From Salminus brasiliensis (taxonomy: Eukaryota; Chordata; Actinopteri; Characiformes; Bryconidae), in contig NC_132895.1 of assembly GCF_030463535.1 (NCBI RefSeq), positions 53,501-117,500 of the forward strand: a stretch of 64,000 bases of DNA, read 5' to 3'. Below the pieces are notes generated by a model. It was not told where the DNA came from. It made no database searches and saw nothing but the letters and a program-made list of their open reading frames with translations. The stretch's first letter is position 1, and the number at the start of each line of letters is the position of its first letter. Below, piece by piece: positions 50,359 through 62,412 of this stretch. The position numbers and the translations under genes are program-made.

Positions 50359-52860
50359 CAAGTCAAGTCAGATTTATTTGTATAGCTTTTTACAACTGTT
50401 GTCACAAAGCAGCTTTACATAATTAGTACTTAATAAAGAACAGAGACAGAGAAGAAAGAAGAAATAACATGAAGCGTCAAAGACCCCCGTGAGCAAGCCA
50501 ACGGCGACAGTGGCAAGGAGAACCTCCCTCAGAGCTGGAGGAAGAAACCTTGGGAGGAACCAAGACTCACAAGGGGGACCCGACCCGTCCTCCTCTGGCC
50601 AGACTGTTTTAAACATTAATGATAAAAATTACCAAAGCAGATACAACAGAAAGTTAATAGTGGTGATATTAATAGTGTCAGACAGGCACGAGTCCATCTA
50701 GGTTTCAACACGGCCACCAAACAGGCAGCAGCGGCAGGCGGGTGAGCCATGGGTGGTGGCGGGTTGGAGGGGGGGGACCCGCTGGCTGGACTGGTAGGTG
50801 GCAGCTGGTTAGATGCAGGTAGAGGGGACCTCAGCGGGCAATCTTCCAGCAGGTCGGGCTGGGTGGCCATTTACTCGAAGAAGGTAAAGAGAGAAAAGTT
50901 AGTTCTAAGAGGAATTTTATGGAGGGCAGAGAATGTTGAGAATCAGCATCTGGGTATGTCTGATGACTCCGGCAGGTCTGATTATCACAGCATAATTAAA
51001 AGGAGAGAGCCAGAAGGTAACACGGACACGGGCGTACCCTGAGAACACCAGCATCTATCTGCTCCACCGTCAACAAACCTGAGTGATCACGTGTAAGCAG
51101 CGAGACGACAGCTCCAGCATCTCAGTGTACTACAATTCCCTGGGTCCTCGAACCCCTGGACCTGCAGCCCTTATCTAAGAAACATTAATTACCAAAAGCT
51201 AAACTAAACATATAAGTTTTCAGCTTAGATTTAAAGACTGAGACTGTGTCTGAGTCCCCAACATTATCTGGAAGGTAATTCCAGAGCTGGGGGGCTTTAT
51301 AAGAAAAGGCTCTTCCCCCTGCTGAGGTTTTCTGAATTTTGGGAACGAGTAAGAGGCAGAACCCTGAGATCTAAGTAGTCTTGATGGTTCGTAATATACA
51401 ATAAGATCCTGCAGGTACTCAGGAGCGAGGCCATGTAGGGCTTTATATGTTAATAGAAGAATTTTGTATTCGATACGGAATTTAACTGGGAGCCAATGAA
51501 GTGCTGATAGAACTGGACTGATATGGTCAAATGTTCTAGGTTTAGTAAGGACCCTGGCTGCAGCATTTTGCACCAGCTGAAGTTTATTGAGGTTCCTGCT
51601 GGAACAACCTGACAGTAGTGCATTACAATAATCTAGCCTTGAGGTAATAAAAGCATGTACTAGCTTTTCTGTGTCCTGTAGAGATAAGGAGTTTCTTAGT
51701 TTGGAGATGTTCCTAAGCTGCATAAAGGCTGTTCTACTAATATTAGCTAGATGTTGCTCAAATGATAAATCTGAGTCGAATGTGACGCCAAGATTTTTAG
51801 CTGCTAAACCAGGAATGATGGAAGAATCAGCCAAGTCTAACATTAAGTCTGATAGTTTATTTCTAGAGTCTTTTGGACCTAAAAGGAGAAGCTGGGTTTT
51901 GTCACTGTTGAGGAGAAGGAAGTTATGTGACATCCAGAGTTTTATATCCTTTACACAGTCCTCCATTTTCTGTAGTCTAAATTTATCGTCAGGTTTGGCT
52001 GATATATAGAGCTGTGTGTCATCTGCAGAACAGTGGAAATTAACGCCATGTCTGCTTATAACTGAGCCCAGTGGTAACATGTATAATGTAAATAATAGCG
52101 GTCCTAAAATTGAGCCTTGCGGAACTCCATATCTTACTTCTGCGTAGTTTGAAGATAAATCTTTTATCTTTACGAATTGGAAGCGTCCCGTTAGATATGA
52201 TTGGAACCATGATAGGGCTGTCCCTGTGATTCCAACCATTTTCTCTAATCTTTCTAGTAATATAGAATGATCTATTGTATCAAAGGCTGCACTGAGGTCT
52301 AGTAGGACTAATAAAGATACGTAGCCTTGATCAGAGGCAAGAAGGAGATCATTCGTAATCTTCACTAGGGCTGTCTCTGTGCTGTGATTGGGTCTAAATC
52401 CAGACTGGAATTTCTCATACATGTCATTTTTACTCAGGTATAAGCAGAGTTGTTGGGCCACAGCTTTTTCTAATATCTTAGATACGAATGTTAAGTTGGA
52501 GATGGGTCTATAATTAGATAATACGCTAGGATCAAGATTTGGTTTCTTGATTAAAGGTTTTATAACTGCTATTTTAAGGGTTTGGGGTACATGCCCAAGG
52601 CTAAGGGATGAATTTACAATTGTTAAAAGAGGTCCGATTATAATTGGGAGAATTTCTTTTAGCAATTTAGAGGGAATCGGGTCGAGTGTACATGTTGTAC
52701 AATTAGCTGAGGATATAATTTTTTCTAGTTCAGGCTGTGGAAGTGGGTAGAAGGCTTCCAGCCTTTGTTCTACAACTAAGTTATGTTCTAAAGCAACTAC
52801 ATCAGGTGATGGCCATGTTTGATTTAAACTACATCAGGTGACGGCCATGTTTGATTTAAG
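50359..52860 (-). mobile_element. 5'-truncated L2-like LINE inserted in the 10-bp satellite
   Basis: Satellite lies on both sides (to 50358 and from 52861). The element is on the minus strand, with its 3' end at 50359 (TCAAGTCAAGTCAGATTTAT on the plus strand, i.e. a short TGACT repeat tail). A 3' UTR of about 860 bp, shared with copies at 2986-3290, 37806-38735 and 57840-57985, precedes the coding region. A 33-bp direct duplication (ACTACATCAGGTGA..., 52795-52860) sits at the 5' edge. The endonuclease domain is absent, so the copy is 5'-truncated. Confidence 0.88.
51220..52825 (-). pseudogene. LINE reverse transcriptase ORF (truncated)
   Basis: An open frame of about 535 codons, starting after an in-frame stop near 52826 and ending at 51220. 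Reverse-transcriptase blocks are visible in order: TLDPIPSKLLKE, NYRPISNLTFVSKILEKAV, FRPNHSTETALVKITNDLLL, VLLDLSAAFDTIDHSILLER, RYGVPQGSILGPLLFTLYM, and the catalytic box as HCSADDTQLYIS (usual form F/Y-x-ADD). The C-terminal part [24 protein letters not shown] and HWLPVKFRIEYK follows. The domain is intact in frame, but the first residue of the catalytic box is unusual and the N-terminal endonuclease is missing, so retrotransposition is not expected. Confidence 0.85.
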
Positions 52861-52978
52861 TCTAGATCAGTCTAGAATGGTGTAGCCTGATCTAGAATGG
52901 TGTAGACTGATGTAGAATGGTGTAGCCTTGTGTAGAATGGTGTAGACTGGTGTAGAATGGTGTAGACTGATGTAGCGG
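52861..52978. repeat. 10-bp satellite remnant right of the LINE
   Basis: AGAATGGTGTAGCCTGATCT AGAATGGTGTAGACTGATG-type units, more diverged than the main array (GATCTAG, CCTTGTGTAG variants). Shows that the LINE landed inside the satellite. Confidence 0.85.
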
Positions 52979-53944
52979 CTGTAAGAGGAGTAGATTAGAA
53001 ACAGCAGTACTGAGCAGGAATCTGAACAGTGTCCTGAACAGCACCAGGTTGGTTCTTCCAGAGCTCAGGGAGAAAGAAAAGGCATAAGAAAAGGCTCTTC
53101 CCCAGCGTTGATTCTTGTATTCCTGTAAATAAGGCGTACTCGACAGGTTGTAGGGTTAAGGAGAATCTAATCACTAATTTTGGTTTCTCTGTTCTGAACA
53201 TACACCCAGAAGGGCATTATTCCTTCCAGTGGCAGCAGATAGAGATACCTCCACAGTCAGCAGATCACCAACAGATCATGCCCTACTCGATGGAGGCCTC
53301 TCATCCCTCATCAACTCTAATAGAGTAGAAGTGGATTTGGTTGGCTTTGAAATACTAAAGTGTCGTTCAGCCTACAACAGATCTCAGGAGCACTTTCTGA
53401 ATGTAGCCCAACCAATCAGAACAAGCCTCATTTGCATAGATCAGATATAGGGGTCATAGAGCAAACCTCCACCCTGTGATTCGAGACAAGCAAAGACCAG
53501 AAACACAGTCTCAGTTAAAAACAGCATTTATTATAACAGCCAACACAGGAGGTTGTTTAGTTTTAAAGGGAAAGGAAGACACTGATTGGTCATATTCGAT
53601 CAGAAACCCCTCACAGGGGCACTCATTAACTCTGACTGGCTTCTTACTCACTTACTCACATACTTACAGCCTCCCTTTCTAATTTAACTGATCAGTACTA
53701 GAGGTCAGCCTGCGCTTGTACAGAACTGCTGAAGTCGAACAGAAGCTTTTTCTGAAGTTTTCTTTTCTAAGCCACAACGCTCCCACTCAGCACCACACTG
53801 TAAAGCAGAAACCTGTTTCAGAAAAAGGATTTTAATTATTCCAGACTATCGCTGTGTAGATAAAAGGAAAGCAAGTCTTTCCTTTTCATCATGGCTTGAT
53901 CACAGGGCTGAGCATCAGCTCACACACAACCAGAGTAGAACATG
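52979..53944. other. intergenic between satellite and ncapg 3' end
   Basis: No exon recognised. The stretch 53290-53460 (AGAGTAGAAGTGGATTTGG, ACCAATCAGAACAAGCCTCA) has the look of a dispersed fish repeat and shares wording with 43960-43995. Short ORFs here have no family features. Confidence 0.4.
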
Positions 53945-53950
53945 TTTATT
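53945..53950 (-). terminator. ncapg polyadenylation signal candidate
   Basis: TTTATT on the plus strand, AATAAA on the transcript strand, 176 bp beyond the ncapg stop codon. Confidence 0.55.
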
Positions 53951-54125
53951 GATGTAGATGAGAACATCTGTTTACATCTGTCTGACCCGGCCCTCAGCAC
54001 AGCCTCTAACAATCCAGACAGAAATACTAAAATGACTCTTAAAAGGCACAGGAATCAGAACACACACAGAAAACAGTTAAAGAGGCAGAGAGAGCCTGAA
54101 CAGGCTGAGCATTTAGTCTCCATAT

Positions 54126-54776
54126 CTACGAGCTGGCTTCTCTGTTCATTAGAACCGTCAGGTCCTGCTTGGTTTTGTCCAGAGCAGCGGCTTTTGCCCG
54201 CCGGCTAGGCCGCACTGATGGAGGAGGGGCTTCTGGAACATTCTCTTCATCACTATACAGGGGGGACACACAAACATACACACACTCCGTGTCAAAGACG
54301 CTGTAAATGGTTGTGTGGGAATCTGGAAGCTGAAACCCACCTTTCATCAGAATTGCCCTTCACCTCACTCCTCTTCGTGACCTTGGCCGAGGTGGTCTTT
54401 CTCTGGCCTGGATGAAGTGAGACATGAAGGACAGGGGGTGAGAAAATAGCTCAGAGTGAGAAACGAGAGGATTGAGAGCGAGTCAGGTCTGTACCTCTCC
54501 TGGGCCGTTTAGGTTTGGTCTCATCCTCGTTCACAGCTTCTGTAAAAACAACATTGATTTTAGCTCAGGCAGCGGAGGAGGAGATGGTGGGGAGGAAAAG
54601 TGGAGCAGGGATATTAACAGTAAGTGAGGAGGACTGAAGGAGGCCGGTACCGCTGATGTTCTCATCCACAGCTGTGAGGACTGAATCTGGAGCAGCAGCT
54701 TTACTGCGGAGAGCCTTCTTAAGCTGATTCAGGACCTTCTCAAGCATTCTCACGCAGTACTTATCCTTCACCTCCT

Positions 54777-54808
<32 letters not shown>

Positions 54809-55238
54809 TCAGAGGTATGGTAATGTGAGGTGTCCAGAGAAGGCCTACAGCCCAGTTTTTATAATCAATATACTGTGTGTGTGTTACCTGCAGCATCTCT
54901 GCGAGAAGCTGCTGAAGCTCTTGATTGGCTGGTCCGGGCTCAGTGCTGATCTCCAAGCAGCTGAGCGTTTTACAGTAGAGCCGAACCTCTGGTGCCTCTG
55001 TGTCTCGCAGAACCTCATTACACACTCGCACTGCCAGAGAATCATGCACACTCATGCCCTGAATGAAAACACACACACACAGATCATGAAAGCCTTTCAG
55101 CTGCTGATCCAGAATCAGTTACTGGGAAAGCTGGTTTTCCTAACAGGAAGTGCAGTAAGTGTCTGAGGGGTTAAACTGGTTCATCAGGCTGAAATAACGA
55201 GACTGACCAGCACCAGCACTGCGCACACAGAAGCCAGC

Positions 55239-55269
<31 letters not shown>

Positions 55270-55437
55270 TACCTGCAGGGGCTGCAGCAGGCCACTGGGT
55301 CGTGTGAGCTCTATGAAAAGTTCAGCCACGTTGGAGGAGTCGATCTCAGAGAGAGGAGAGGTGGCGGGAGCATTGAACAGAGTTCTCATTGTGGGCAGGA
55401 AACTCTCCTCCACACACTCCTGATGAGCCCTAAGAGG

Positions 55438-55503
<66 letters not shown>

Positions 55504-56577
55504 TTTATGATACATTCAATCATTTAAACAGTTTAGCCCCACCCACTCAGCCTACCCCCACCTTTTTAGTGTGTGTAACTGTAGAAGACAAATAGAGAGG
55601 TTGGTATAGACATGAATTGCAGTTGTTCTTTGTTCATAAACATAAGGAAATAGTAGCTAAAGGAAACTAGGATGTTGGTTCCTTAATATTTTCATAGAGC
55701 TACATGAATAAAGCTTCTTATAATAAGAACACTTCTAAATGGAAAGTCATGGTCTCCAAATGGTCTCCTTAAACTGATTCCACCTTCCCTTTACATTTAA
55801 CAGACAGGTGGGAGTTTCTCAATAGCTGCACCTCAGATAAGTTACCCTTCCTCTCTGCTCCCATTCATCCCCACAGGTTTCAGAGCGAGTGTGTACCTGC
55901 TCTCCCGGGCATACAGCTGCAGGAACACCCCAAGGCAGTGGCGCAGCTTCTGGTCCTCCTCCGTTACTGGGTTGTACCACAGCAACACCAAACGAGAGAG
56001 CAGCTTTGCGCTAACGATCCTCCCACAGTACATCAGCTTAGCCAAACCCTCCGCAGTCTCAGTGCGCAGCTCGCAGATCTAACACACAAACACCATCAAT
56101 ATGACCCTCACTACTGGTCTAGATAACCGCGAGTCATACGGTGTCAGAAACCTCAATCAAGACAATTAGAGATCACCTCCACACGCTCTGAGGGGAGCCC
56201 CATTTGGCTTTTCGACATAAGTTCTGGCACCTGAGGAGTTACTACTGCAACTGCTGCAGCACTTAACGTGTATCAGAAAATGTGGAGCTTCTGAGAAATA
56301 CTGGCAGAGCAAATCGGGGCTTTGCTCATCAACAAGATTTGGGAATCCTTTTGAAAGAAACAGTCACCATTCTTTGATATCACACCTCGCTATCCAGGAA
56401 CTCTGAGAGCATCTTCAGAATATTCTGCACCGGACTCTCCTCCTCCTCCTCTGACCGTCCGTCGGAGTCCAGCAGGTCAGAGGGTTTATCCTGAAGGATC
56501 TTCATTCCATTCAGGAGAAGCTGGTCAATCAGGGCTTTAAGAGCGCTGATCCTGATCTTTGGCTCATCCAACTGGGT

Positions 56578-56608
<31 letters not shown>

Positions 56609-56703
56609 GTTTTAAAAAGAACTAAGCAGCAAATCAAAAAGTGCAAAAATTAAGTTTAAAAGCAAGAACAAGTAACGGGAGCAATCAGGAGTGGTAACCT
56701 GGC

Positions 56704-56737
<34 letters not shown>

Positions 56738-58371
56738 ACGCATTACCTGCAGCAGCAGCACTAGGTGCGTGTTTGCCAGGTCTTTGCTGTGGAGGGCCGC
56801 CGTGCCCAAACACACCACAGCCATGTTCCTTACAGCAGGGTTTGCGCTGGACACACTGGGCAGAATCTTCAGATCCAAACACACAAAGCACAACATTAAA
56901 TTACACATCAACTCCGTCAGTGTCTCACACTTCAACTGGGGAAAGCGAGTGACTATTCCTTCAATACGCGTGTGTGTGTGGTACACTGTACCAGAGACTC
57001 GATCAGAGCAGTGATGGTGGGGCAGATCCCTCTGTTGATGTTCATTTGTTTCAGAAGCTCAGAGCACATCGTCAGACACTTTAGCAGAGTCTCTGGATCG
57101 TCCTGGAACACAGTTCAGTACTGATTTTAGATCTGATCTGTTTTATATTGACCTGTAATGACTTTTTTTTGGTCAATTCCAGAATATTAAAAGAGCGTTC
57201 TGTATCTTTGTAAAGTCTACGTGTCTGATTAATCAGGCTGTGGATCCGCAGAGGGGGAAGAGAAGCTGTGAATTCCAGGGTCAGCAGTAGTCAGACCACC
57301 AGCCCAGCGAGACACAGACTGAAGGGGGCGGCAGTGGTGGTTGGGGGCAGTGGTGGCTCAGCGGTTAGAGCGCCGGGCTATCGATAACAGGGTTGTGGGT
57401 TCGATTCCTGGGCTGCCACTGTTGGGCCCTTGAGCAAGGCCCTTTACCCTCTCTGCTCCCCGGGTGCTGGAGTTGGCTGCCCACCGCTCTGGGTGTGTGT
57501 GTACTCACTGCCCCTAGTGCACTAGTGTGTGTGTGTGTGTGTGTTCACTACCACAGACGGGTTAAATGCGGAGGACACATTTCGCTGTACAGTGTACACT
57601 AGACAGTGACAAATACGTGCACCTTTACTTACTTAAAGGAAGCGAACTGGGGAGGAAAATGCATCAGTCCTCTATACCTACCTATTCGAGCGAGCGAAAG
57701 AGAGTGGAAGTGTGTGCGTGTGTGTGTTAGAGTGTGAGAGGGATCACTTTAAAATTAAGACGCCAGGCCAAATTATTACAATCCTAGTTTTATCAAATAA
57801 AATTTCATGCATCTTTGGCTCAATCTGACCTAAATTTCCAGCTGAGAGTTTGATAAATGGCCACCCGGCCCGACCTACTGGAAGATTGCCCGCTAAGGTC
57901 CCCTCTACCTTCGCCAAACCAGCTGCCACCTACCGGTCCAACCAGCAGGCCCCCGACCCACCACCCCCCATAGCGGCTCACACTTGCTCAGGAGTACTGT
58001 GTACCTTCTCAACACGCTGCTCTTTGGTATGATCCGGTTCAAGCTCCAGGCAGCTCCGGCGCTCCTCAAGCTGGGCAATCGATTCCTTTAGCTCAGCTGC
58101 TCGCGCAAAATCCTCACGACTGATACACTCCTCCAACTCCTGCTTACACTCCATTATACACACCTTTACCTCCGCCAGCTAGAGAGAGTGAGAGAGCGAG
58201 CGAGCGAGCGAGTTGAGTTGAGTTAAAGGTTGGTGATGTAATGGGAATATACGGAATTAGAGAAATCAGACTCACTTTAACCTGTTTCTTCCGTTTCTCG
58301 TTCTCATCCTGAGACTTCGTGATCGGTACAATGGGCTCCCTCACATCAGAGATAATCTCAGCTATCTGCTC

Positions 58372-58410
<39 letters not shown>

Positions 58411-59429
58411 CTGTTTAAAAGACCTGCACTGGTCTCTGGTGTATGCAGGTCTAATGTGAACAGACGCACCACTGCAACACGCTGCTGATCTTCACGGAGA
58501 ATTCCCACCAGCTTCTGCACCAGCTGACCAATCAGAGACAGTGGTGTGTTGGGCAACAACAGCATCTCCTGAAGCACAGTCAACACCCGCCTCCTATAAA
58601 ACACACACACAGAGTCAGGAAGCAGAGTGTAACAGCTTACATTAATCAAGATTTATTAGATCATATAATCCAAGAAAACTAACCCCCCTGGTTTAATCAT
58701 CATTTGAATATAAAATAAAATATAATAACAGATTAAATCGTGCTTTCCTCGCCTCTAAACTACAATCAGATTCCCCTCCCCAAGCTCAGCAGTAACTGAT
58801 GTAATGTGTTTAATTTGTGCTTGTTTACTGTACCTGCCCCCTTCTTCCGCAGTGTCTAAGCAGCCCACCAGTAGAATGAGCTGCTGACCGATGAACTCTC
58901 TGGTCATCACCAGCTCCAGCTGACCCATATCAGCCCGCTGTTCCTCAGTCAACAATGGGATACTCTTCAGATAACTAAGAGAGAGAGAGAAACACCATTG
59001 TAAGTAGGCGTTTCGTCATCTTATAAACTTCGCTCTCTATTTCTCTCAGTAAAACGGCTCTTATGCAGAATGTTTATTAGGATTTCTGCTTCAGGAGTCT
59101 GCGGCACAGTCAGTACAAGAAGCCTCCGCCTCCGTGAGGCACTGGAATCCAGTGTAGGGTACGAATCGACCTTTGAATTCAGTACTATGTAATAAAAGAC
59201 GCAGCTGTTGTAGAGTGCAGTGCAGTACAGCACAGCGTATTCAAGTATGAACACTAACCAGGTAAAGGTGAGTATTTACCTGTACAGGTACTCCGCGAAA
59301 ATGGCAGGTTCAGGCAGCAGTTTCTCCAGAAGCTCCTCCCCCTCATCTCCTTTAGCCTTCACAAACTCACACACAGCCCTCCAGTACAGCACATTCTCAC
59401 ATGTCAGAGCTTCCACAGGAATGAGTTTC

Positions 59430-59476
<47 letters not shown>

Positions 59477-59940
59477 CAGTAAACTGCCACACAGCACTGT
59501 TAGCTGGATAAACACAAACTCTCAGGGACAGCAATCCGACAGAAGGACACATCCGTCCGGTGTTAGATGTGTGGAATGTCAGCAGGCACCCATTCCACCC
59601 ACTCCAGCCACCTTAGAAATGTGGCCAGGGGAAAAATGAGGAACCTGTCCCTGGTAAGCTGGAGTAACCCTGACCCAGCACCGCAGTCCTGTACAGAACT
59701 AACAACCAACGAGGAGAGTTTGTATTTTCTCGTCAATGTTCACCTCTCATCCAGCTTGGCTCCGTTCTGCAGGAGGTCGTCAGGAGACTTCGCCATGGAG
59801 AACAGGGCGTGAAGGGCTGAAATGGCGGTCTCTGCGCAGTTCTCAACATCCAGCCTGTGCAGCAACTGCAGAACATCATCCTGAAGCAGCCGCAACCACG
59901 CAGGCAGCAAACACACCTTCACCACCTCCTTCACAGAATC

Positions 59941-59996
<56 letters not shown>

Positions 59997-60227
59997 AATA
60001 ACCTCAGAGCCAGATGGATTGAGTCTGAATTTATAACTGAAGGCTGTAATCCCTGGAAGAGATTCAGCACAAAGCGGTTGGATATTTGGAACTGAGGGAC
60101 AGAAAAAGCCACAAGGAAAAAAGTGGAACACCAGCAAACACAGAGCAGCCCTTCAGTTCTGATCTAAAATCAACGCAGGAAACTGAAACACAACCTACCT
60201 TACTACCCAAATCTAACCCGAGTGGGT

Positions 60228-60293
<66 letters not shown>

Positions 60294-62288
60294 GCTGAGT
60301 CATTGAGGCCTTGCTGCAGCAGGCTGACTCTCTGAGCGATGGTTAAAGCCCGAATGTGCACCTTCTCAGCCAGCACCTGAAACACAGCACACACACAAGT
60401 ATTCATTTGAGGTGGGTTCTAACTTCTAACCAGGGTGTTAACATTAACACACTAAATGTAGGTATTGTGATTTATACTGAGCAGGGAGAGGGGAGTGGGC
60501 AGTTCTGATGCAGCGCGTACCTCATAGGCCAGTCTCCGGACTTTCTCCTTAATGTCTCGAGTGCGTTTGTAGATTTTGGGGAGTGTGAGGGCAGAGGGAG
60601 CGAGACAGGACAGAACAGCTCGCCGGACCTCAGCATTAGAGTCATTATCCAACAGCAGCATGTATGCTACACACACACACACACACACTTCTGTAAGTTC
60701 ACCATCACCACAGTTCTACCTTCAATGGGGGTTAGTGTGGGGTCATTAAATGGAGAGCTACCTTTAATGGTGGGACACTGAGGGTCATTGGGGTCCTGCA
60801 GGCGGGCCATAGCGAGTGCTGCCTGGATTCGGACGTTTGGGTATTTGTCAGTCACTCTGATCAGCATGGCCTCGTGGATCCGTTCACAGATTTCATCGTC
60901 GATCTGAGCGTTCTCACTCAGACTGCCCAGCAGCTTATTGACCAGCTGACAGACCCGGAACCGAACCGCATGACTGCTCGCTGTGTGAGACTTGGGGATT
61001 GGGGGTGGGGTTACTCAATTAGTGATTAAATAAATCCTACATTTAAATCAGGATGTTCAGAAACACATTCCTCGGCATTACCTCCAACAGGAAGTTGAGC
61101 AGGAAGTTCAGAAATGAGCCCTCGTCTTCATCACCATCCTCATCCTCTTCACTCATGGGGGTTTCGAAGCTCACAGTGAACTTCACCACAAAATCGATCA
61201 CGTTCTCCACAGCAGGTTCTCTGGTGTAGATGATCATGGCATACTTCATACAGCGGAGGAACTCCTCATGGAACTCCTCCTTATCCTCCAGCTACTCACA
61301 GACACAGAACAATGATAAACACTTAGAGTAAGTCTGCTTTTCTGAGCGGAACATGGAGAATTCATGCTTCCAACGTGTACCCCCCCCCCCGTCCAACCTG
61401 CAATCTGGCAGCTGGCACCAGACACAAGCCTTCACTGTTTACATTTACATTTACGGCATTTAGCTGAGGCTCTTATCCAGAGCGACTTACAAGGTGACTC
61501 GTATTACAGAGGAGGTCAGTGTAGTGTTAGGAGTCTTGCCCAAGGACTCTTATTGGTGTAGAGCAGCACAGTCACCCAGACTGGGAATCGAACCCCAGTC
61601 TCCCACATGGTGAGGTAGCTCAGTGGCAGGTAGTGGTGTTATCTGTTGCGCCACACCAACCACTGTTTAACAGGAGCGTTTGGGTTCGTCGTTGGCGCTC
61701 ACATGGCACACATTGCTCTTTTCTACAGGAACCTCACGTTAAACCTTTTAAACAACCGTTACTGGGTTAGCAGCTGTGGACCGATCTGCACTCCAAATTA
61801 GATTAAGTAGCAAAACTCAACCTTTCAGCTGGAAGCAATAAACCAATCAGACAAGAGAAAAGATCTCTCTCCACATTCAAAACAAAACAGCACTTTTAAT
61901 GACGACTGTAGTCTCCTAAATTCTGGCAGCGTTCTGGAGGAATCTCAGCCCGTTCCTCATGGGCAGTGTCCTCACTGATGAACGCCTTCCTCAAACCCCA
62001 CCAAGTCTGTTCTGAGGTCAGGCTTTTGTTTCCTAGCCTCTGTGAACTAGTTTAGGGTATTCACTGAGTAAACACTGGCGCTCTGCAGAACAGTCTTCAG
62101 TGTGAATGTGTCTGCAGAGTGACCCTAAAGTATCCAGTCCATTTCTCCATAAGGGCTTTCTTTATGTTCCATAACTTCACCTTCACATATCTGCTCTTCA
62201 GGCGGGCTACCAGCTTGGCCTTGTTGTTGTGGGCTTTCTGAGCTCGCTGGAAAGCCTCCTGTATCTCCAGCTCGTTGTCTGCAGTCAT
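54126..62288 (-). CDS. ncapg: condensin I complex subunit G (CAP-G)
   Basis: HEAT-repeat subunit of condensin I, which loads on mitotic chromosomes. Minus-strand exons: 62288-62181, 61291-61082, 60990-60762, 60666-60521, 60376-60292, 59939-59744, 59429-59280, 58974-58834, 58593-58470, 58365-58276, 58178-58005, 57102-56992, 56866-56747, 56580-56386, 56078-55897, 55429-55273, 55058-54888, 54774-54651, 54539-54495, 54407-54341, 54252-54126. Phases join through all 21, giving 983 residues (human 1015). Visible landmarks: LEIQEAFQRAQKAHNNKAKL at the N-terminus, REPAVENVIDFVVKF, acidic EEDEDGDEDEG, KYPNVRIQAALAMARLQDP, EVRRAVLSCLAPSALTLPKI, LLHRLDVEN, TREFIGQQLIL, EDFARAAELKESI (coiled coil), LLWYNPVTEEDQKLRHCLGVF, EIDSSNVAELFIELTRPSG and basic C-terminus SRRAKAAALDKTKQDLTVLM. 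The start is chosen by CGCCACCATGA context and family alignment. An AG just before it (62302) suggests a non-coding first exon. At least ten introns have CA/TG microsatellites at a splice site. Confidence 0.96.
54775..54804. repeat. (CA)n at ncapg exon 18 acceptor
   Basis: Directly adjoins the acceptor; on the transcript (TG)n then TAG. Confidence 0.9.
55238..55268. repeat. (TG)n at ncapg exon 16 donor
   Basis: Begins within the donor GTACACACATACACAC on the transcript strand. Confidence 0.9.
55441..55498. repeat. (CA)n before ncapg exon 16 acceptor
   Basis: Twenty-nine CA units, 10 bp from the acceptor of exon 16, after a GCGCGC stretch. Confidence 0.9.
56582..56608. repeat. (CA)n at ncapg exon 14 acceptor
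   Basis: Directly adjoins the acceptor TAG. Confidence 0.9.
56706..56738. repeat. (TG)n after ncapg exon 13 donor
   Basis: Starts 9 bp into the intron from the donor GTAATG. Confidence 0.88.
57345..57632 (+). mobile_element. GGCTCAGCGG SINE in ncapg intron 11
   Basis: Full-length relative of 14081-14386 with GGTGGCTCAGCGGTTAGAGC, GGGTTCGATTCCTGGGCTGC and GGTTAAATGCGGAGGACAC; lacks the short CGGCAAG segment of the other copy. Antisense to ncapg. Confidence 0.85.
57840..57985 (+). mobile_element. L2-like LINE 3'-UTR fragment in ncapg intron 11
   Basis: GGCCACCCGGCCCGACCTAC, GATTGCCCGCTAAGGTCCCC and CCACCTACC match the reverse complement of 50730-50870, the 3' UTR of the LINE at 50359-52860. 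Confidence 0.7.
58378..58408. repeat. (CA)n near ncapg exon 10 acceptor
   Basis: Lies 12 bp before the acceptor of exon 10 in transcript sense. Confidence 0.9.
59431..59472. repeat. (CA)n at ncapg exon 7 acceptor
   Basis: Twenty-one CA units directly adjoining the acceptor (transcript (TG)n TAG). Confidence 0.9.
59942..59993. repeat. (CA)n at ncapg exon 6 acceptor
   Basis: Twenty-six CA units directly before the TTAG acceptor in transcript sense. Confidence 0.9.
60225..60291. repeat. (TC)n(CA)n overlapping the ncapg exon 5 donor
   Basis: On the transcript the exon 5 donor is itself the start of (GT)22 followed by (GA)n, so the splice donor is one of many possible GT registers. Confidence 0.9.
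60669..60688. repeat. (CA)n at ncapg exon 4 acceptor
   Basis: Ten CA units directly adjoining the acceptor. Confidence 0.88.
61442..61660 (-). mobile_element. tRNA-derived SINE in ncapg intron 1 with 9-bp target duplication
   Basis: Reverse complement of the 3850-4087 family: tail TTACATTTACGGCATTTAGC on the left, B box GGGAATCGAACCCCAG and A-box side GTTGCGCCACACCAACC on the right. CACTGTTTA occurs on both sides (61433-61441 and 61661-61669), a clear target-site duplication, so this copy is relatively young. Confidence 0.88.
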
Positions 62289-62324
62289 GGTGGCGAAAAC
62301 CCTGAAACACAAACACACGGTTTC

Positions 62325-62412
62325 AGCTCCACCTCCACCTCCACCTCCACCTCCACCTCCTCCTCCTCCTCCTCCTCCTCCTCCACCTCCTCCTCCTCCT
62401 CCTCCTCCACCC
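62325..62412. repeat. (CCACCT)n(CCT)n trinucleotide tract
   Basis: Pyrimidine-rich tract immediately upstream of ncapg exon 1, within the probable first intron or 5' UTR. The ORFs across it are poly-Pro/poly-Ser artefacts. Confidence 0.9.

Noticed and set aside
47782-50361. 859-codon minus-strand ORF (and 711- and 255-codon neighbours)
   Set aside because: Pure translation of the 10-bp satellite; overlapping frames are all open because the minus-strand unit lacks stops. No start context, splice signal or domain.
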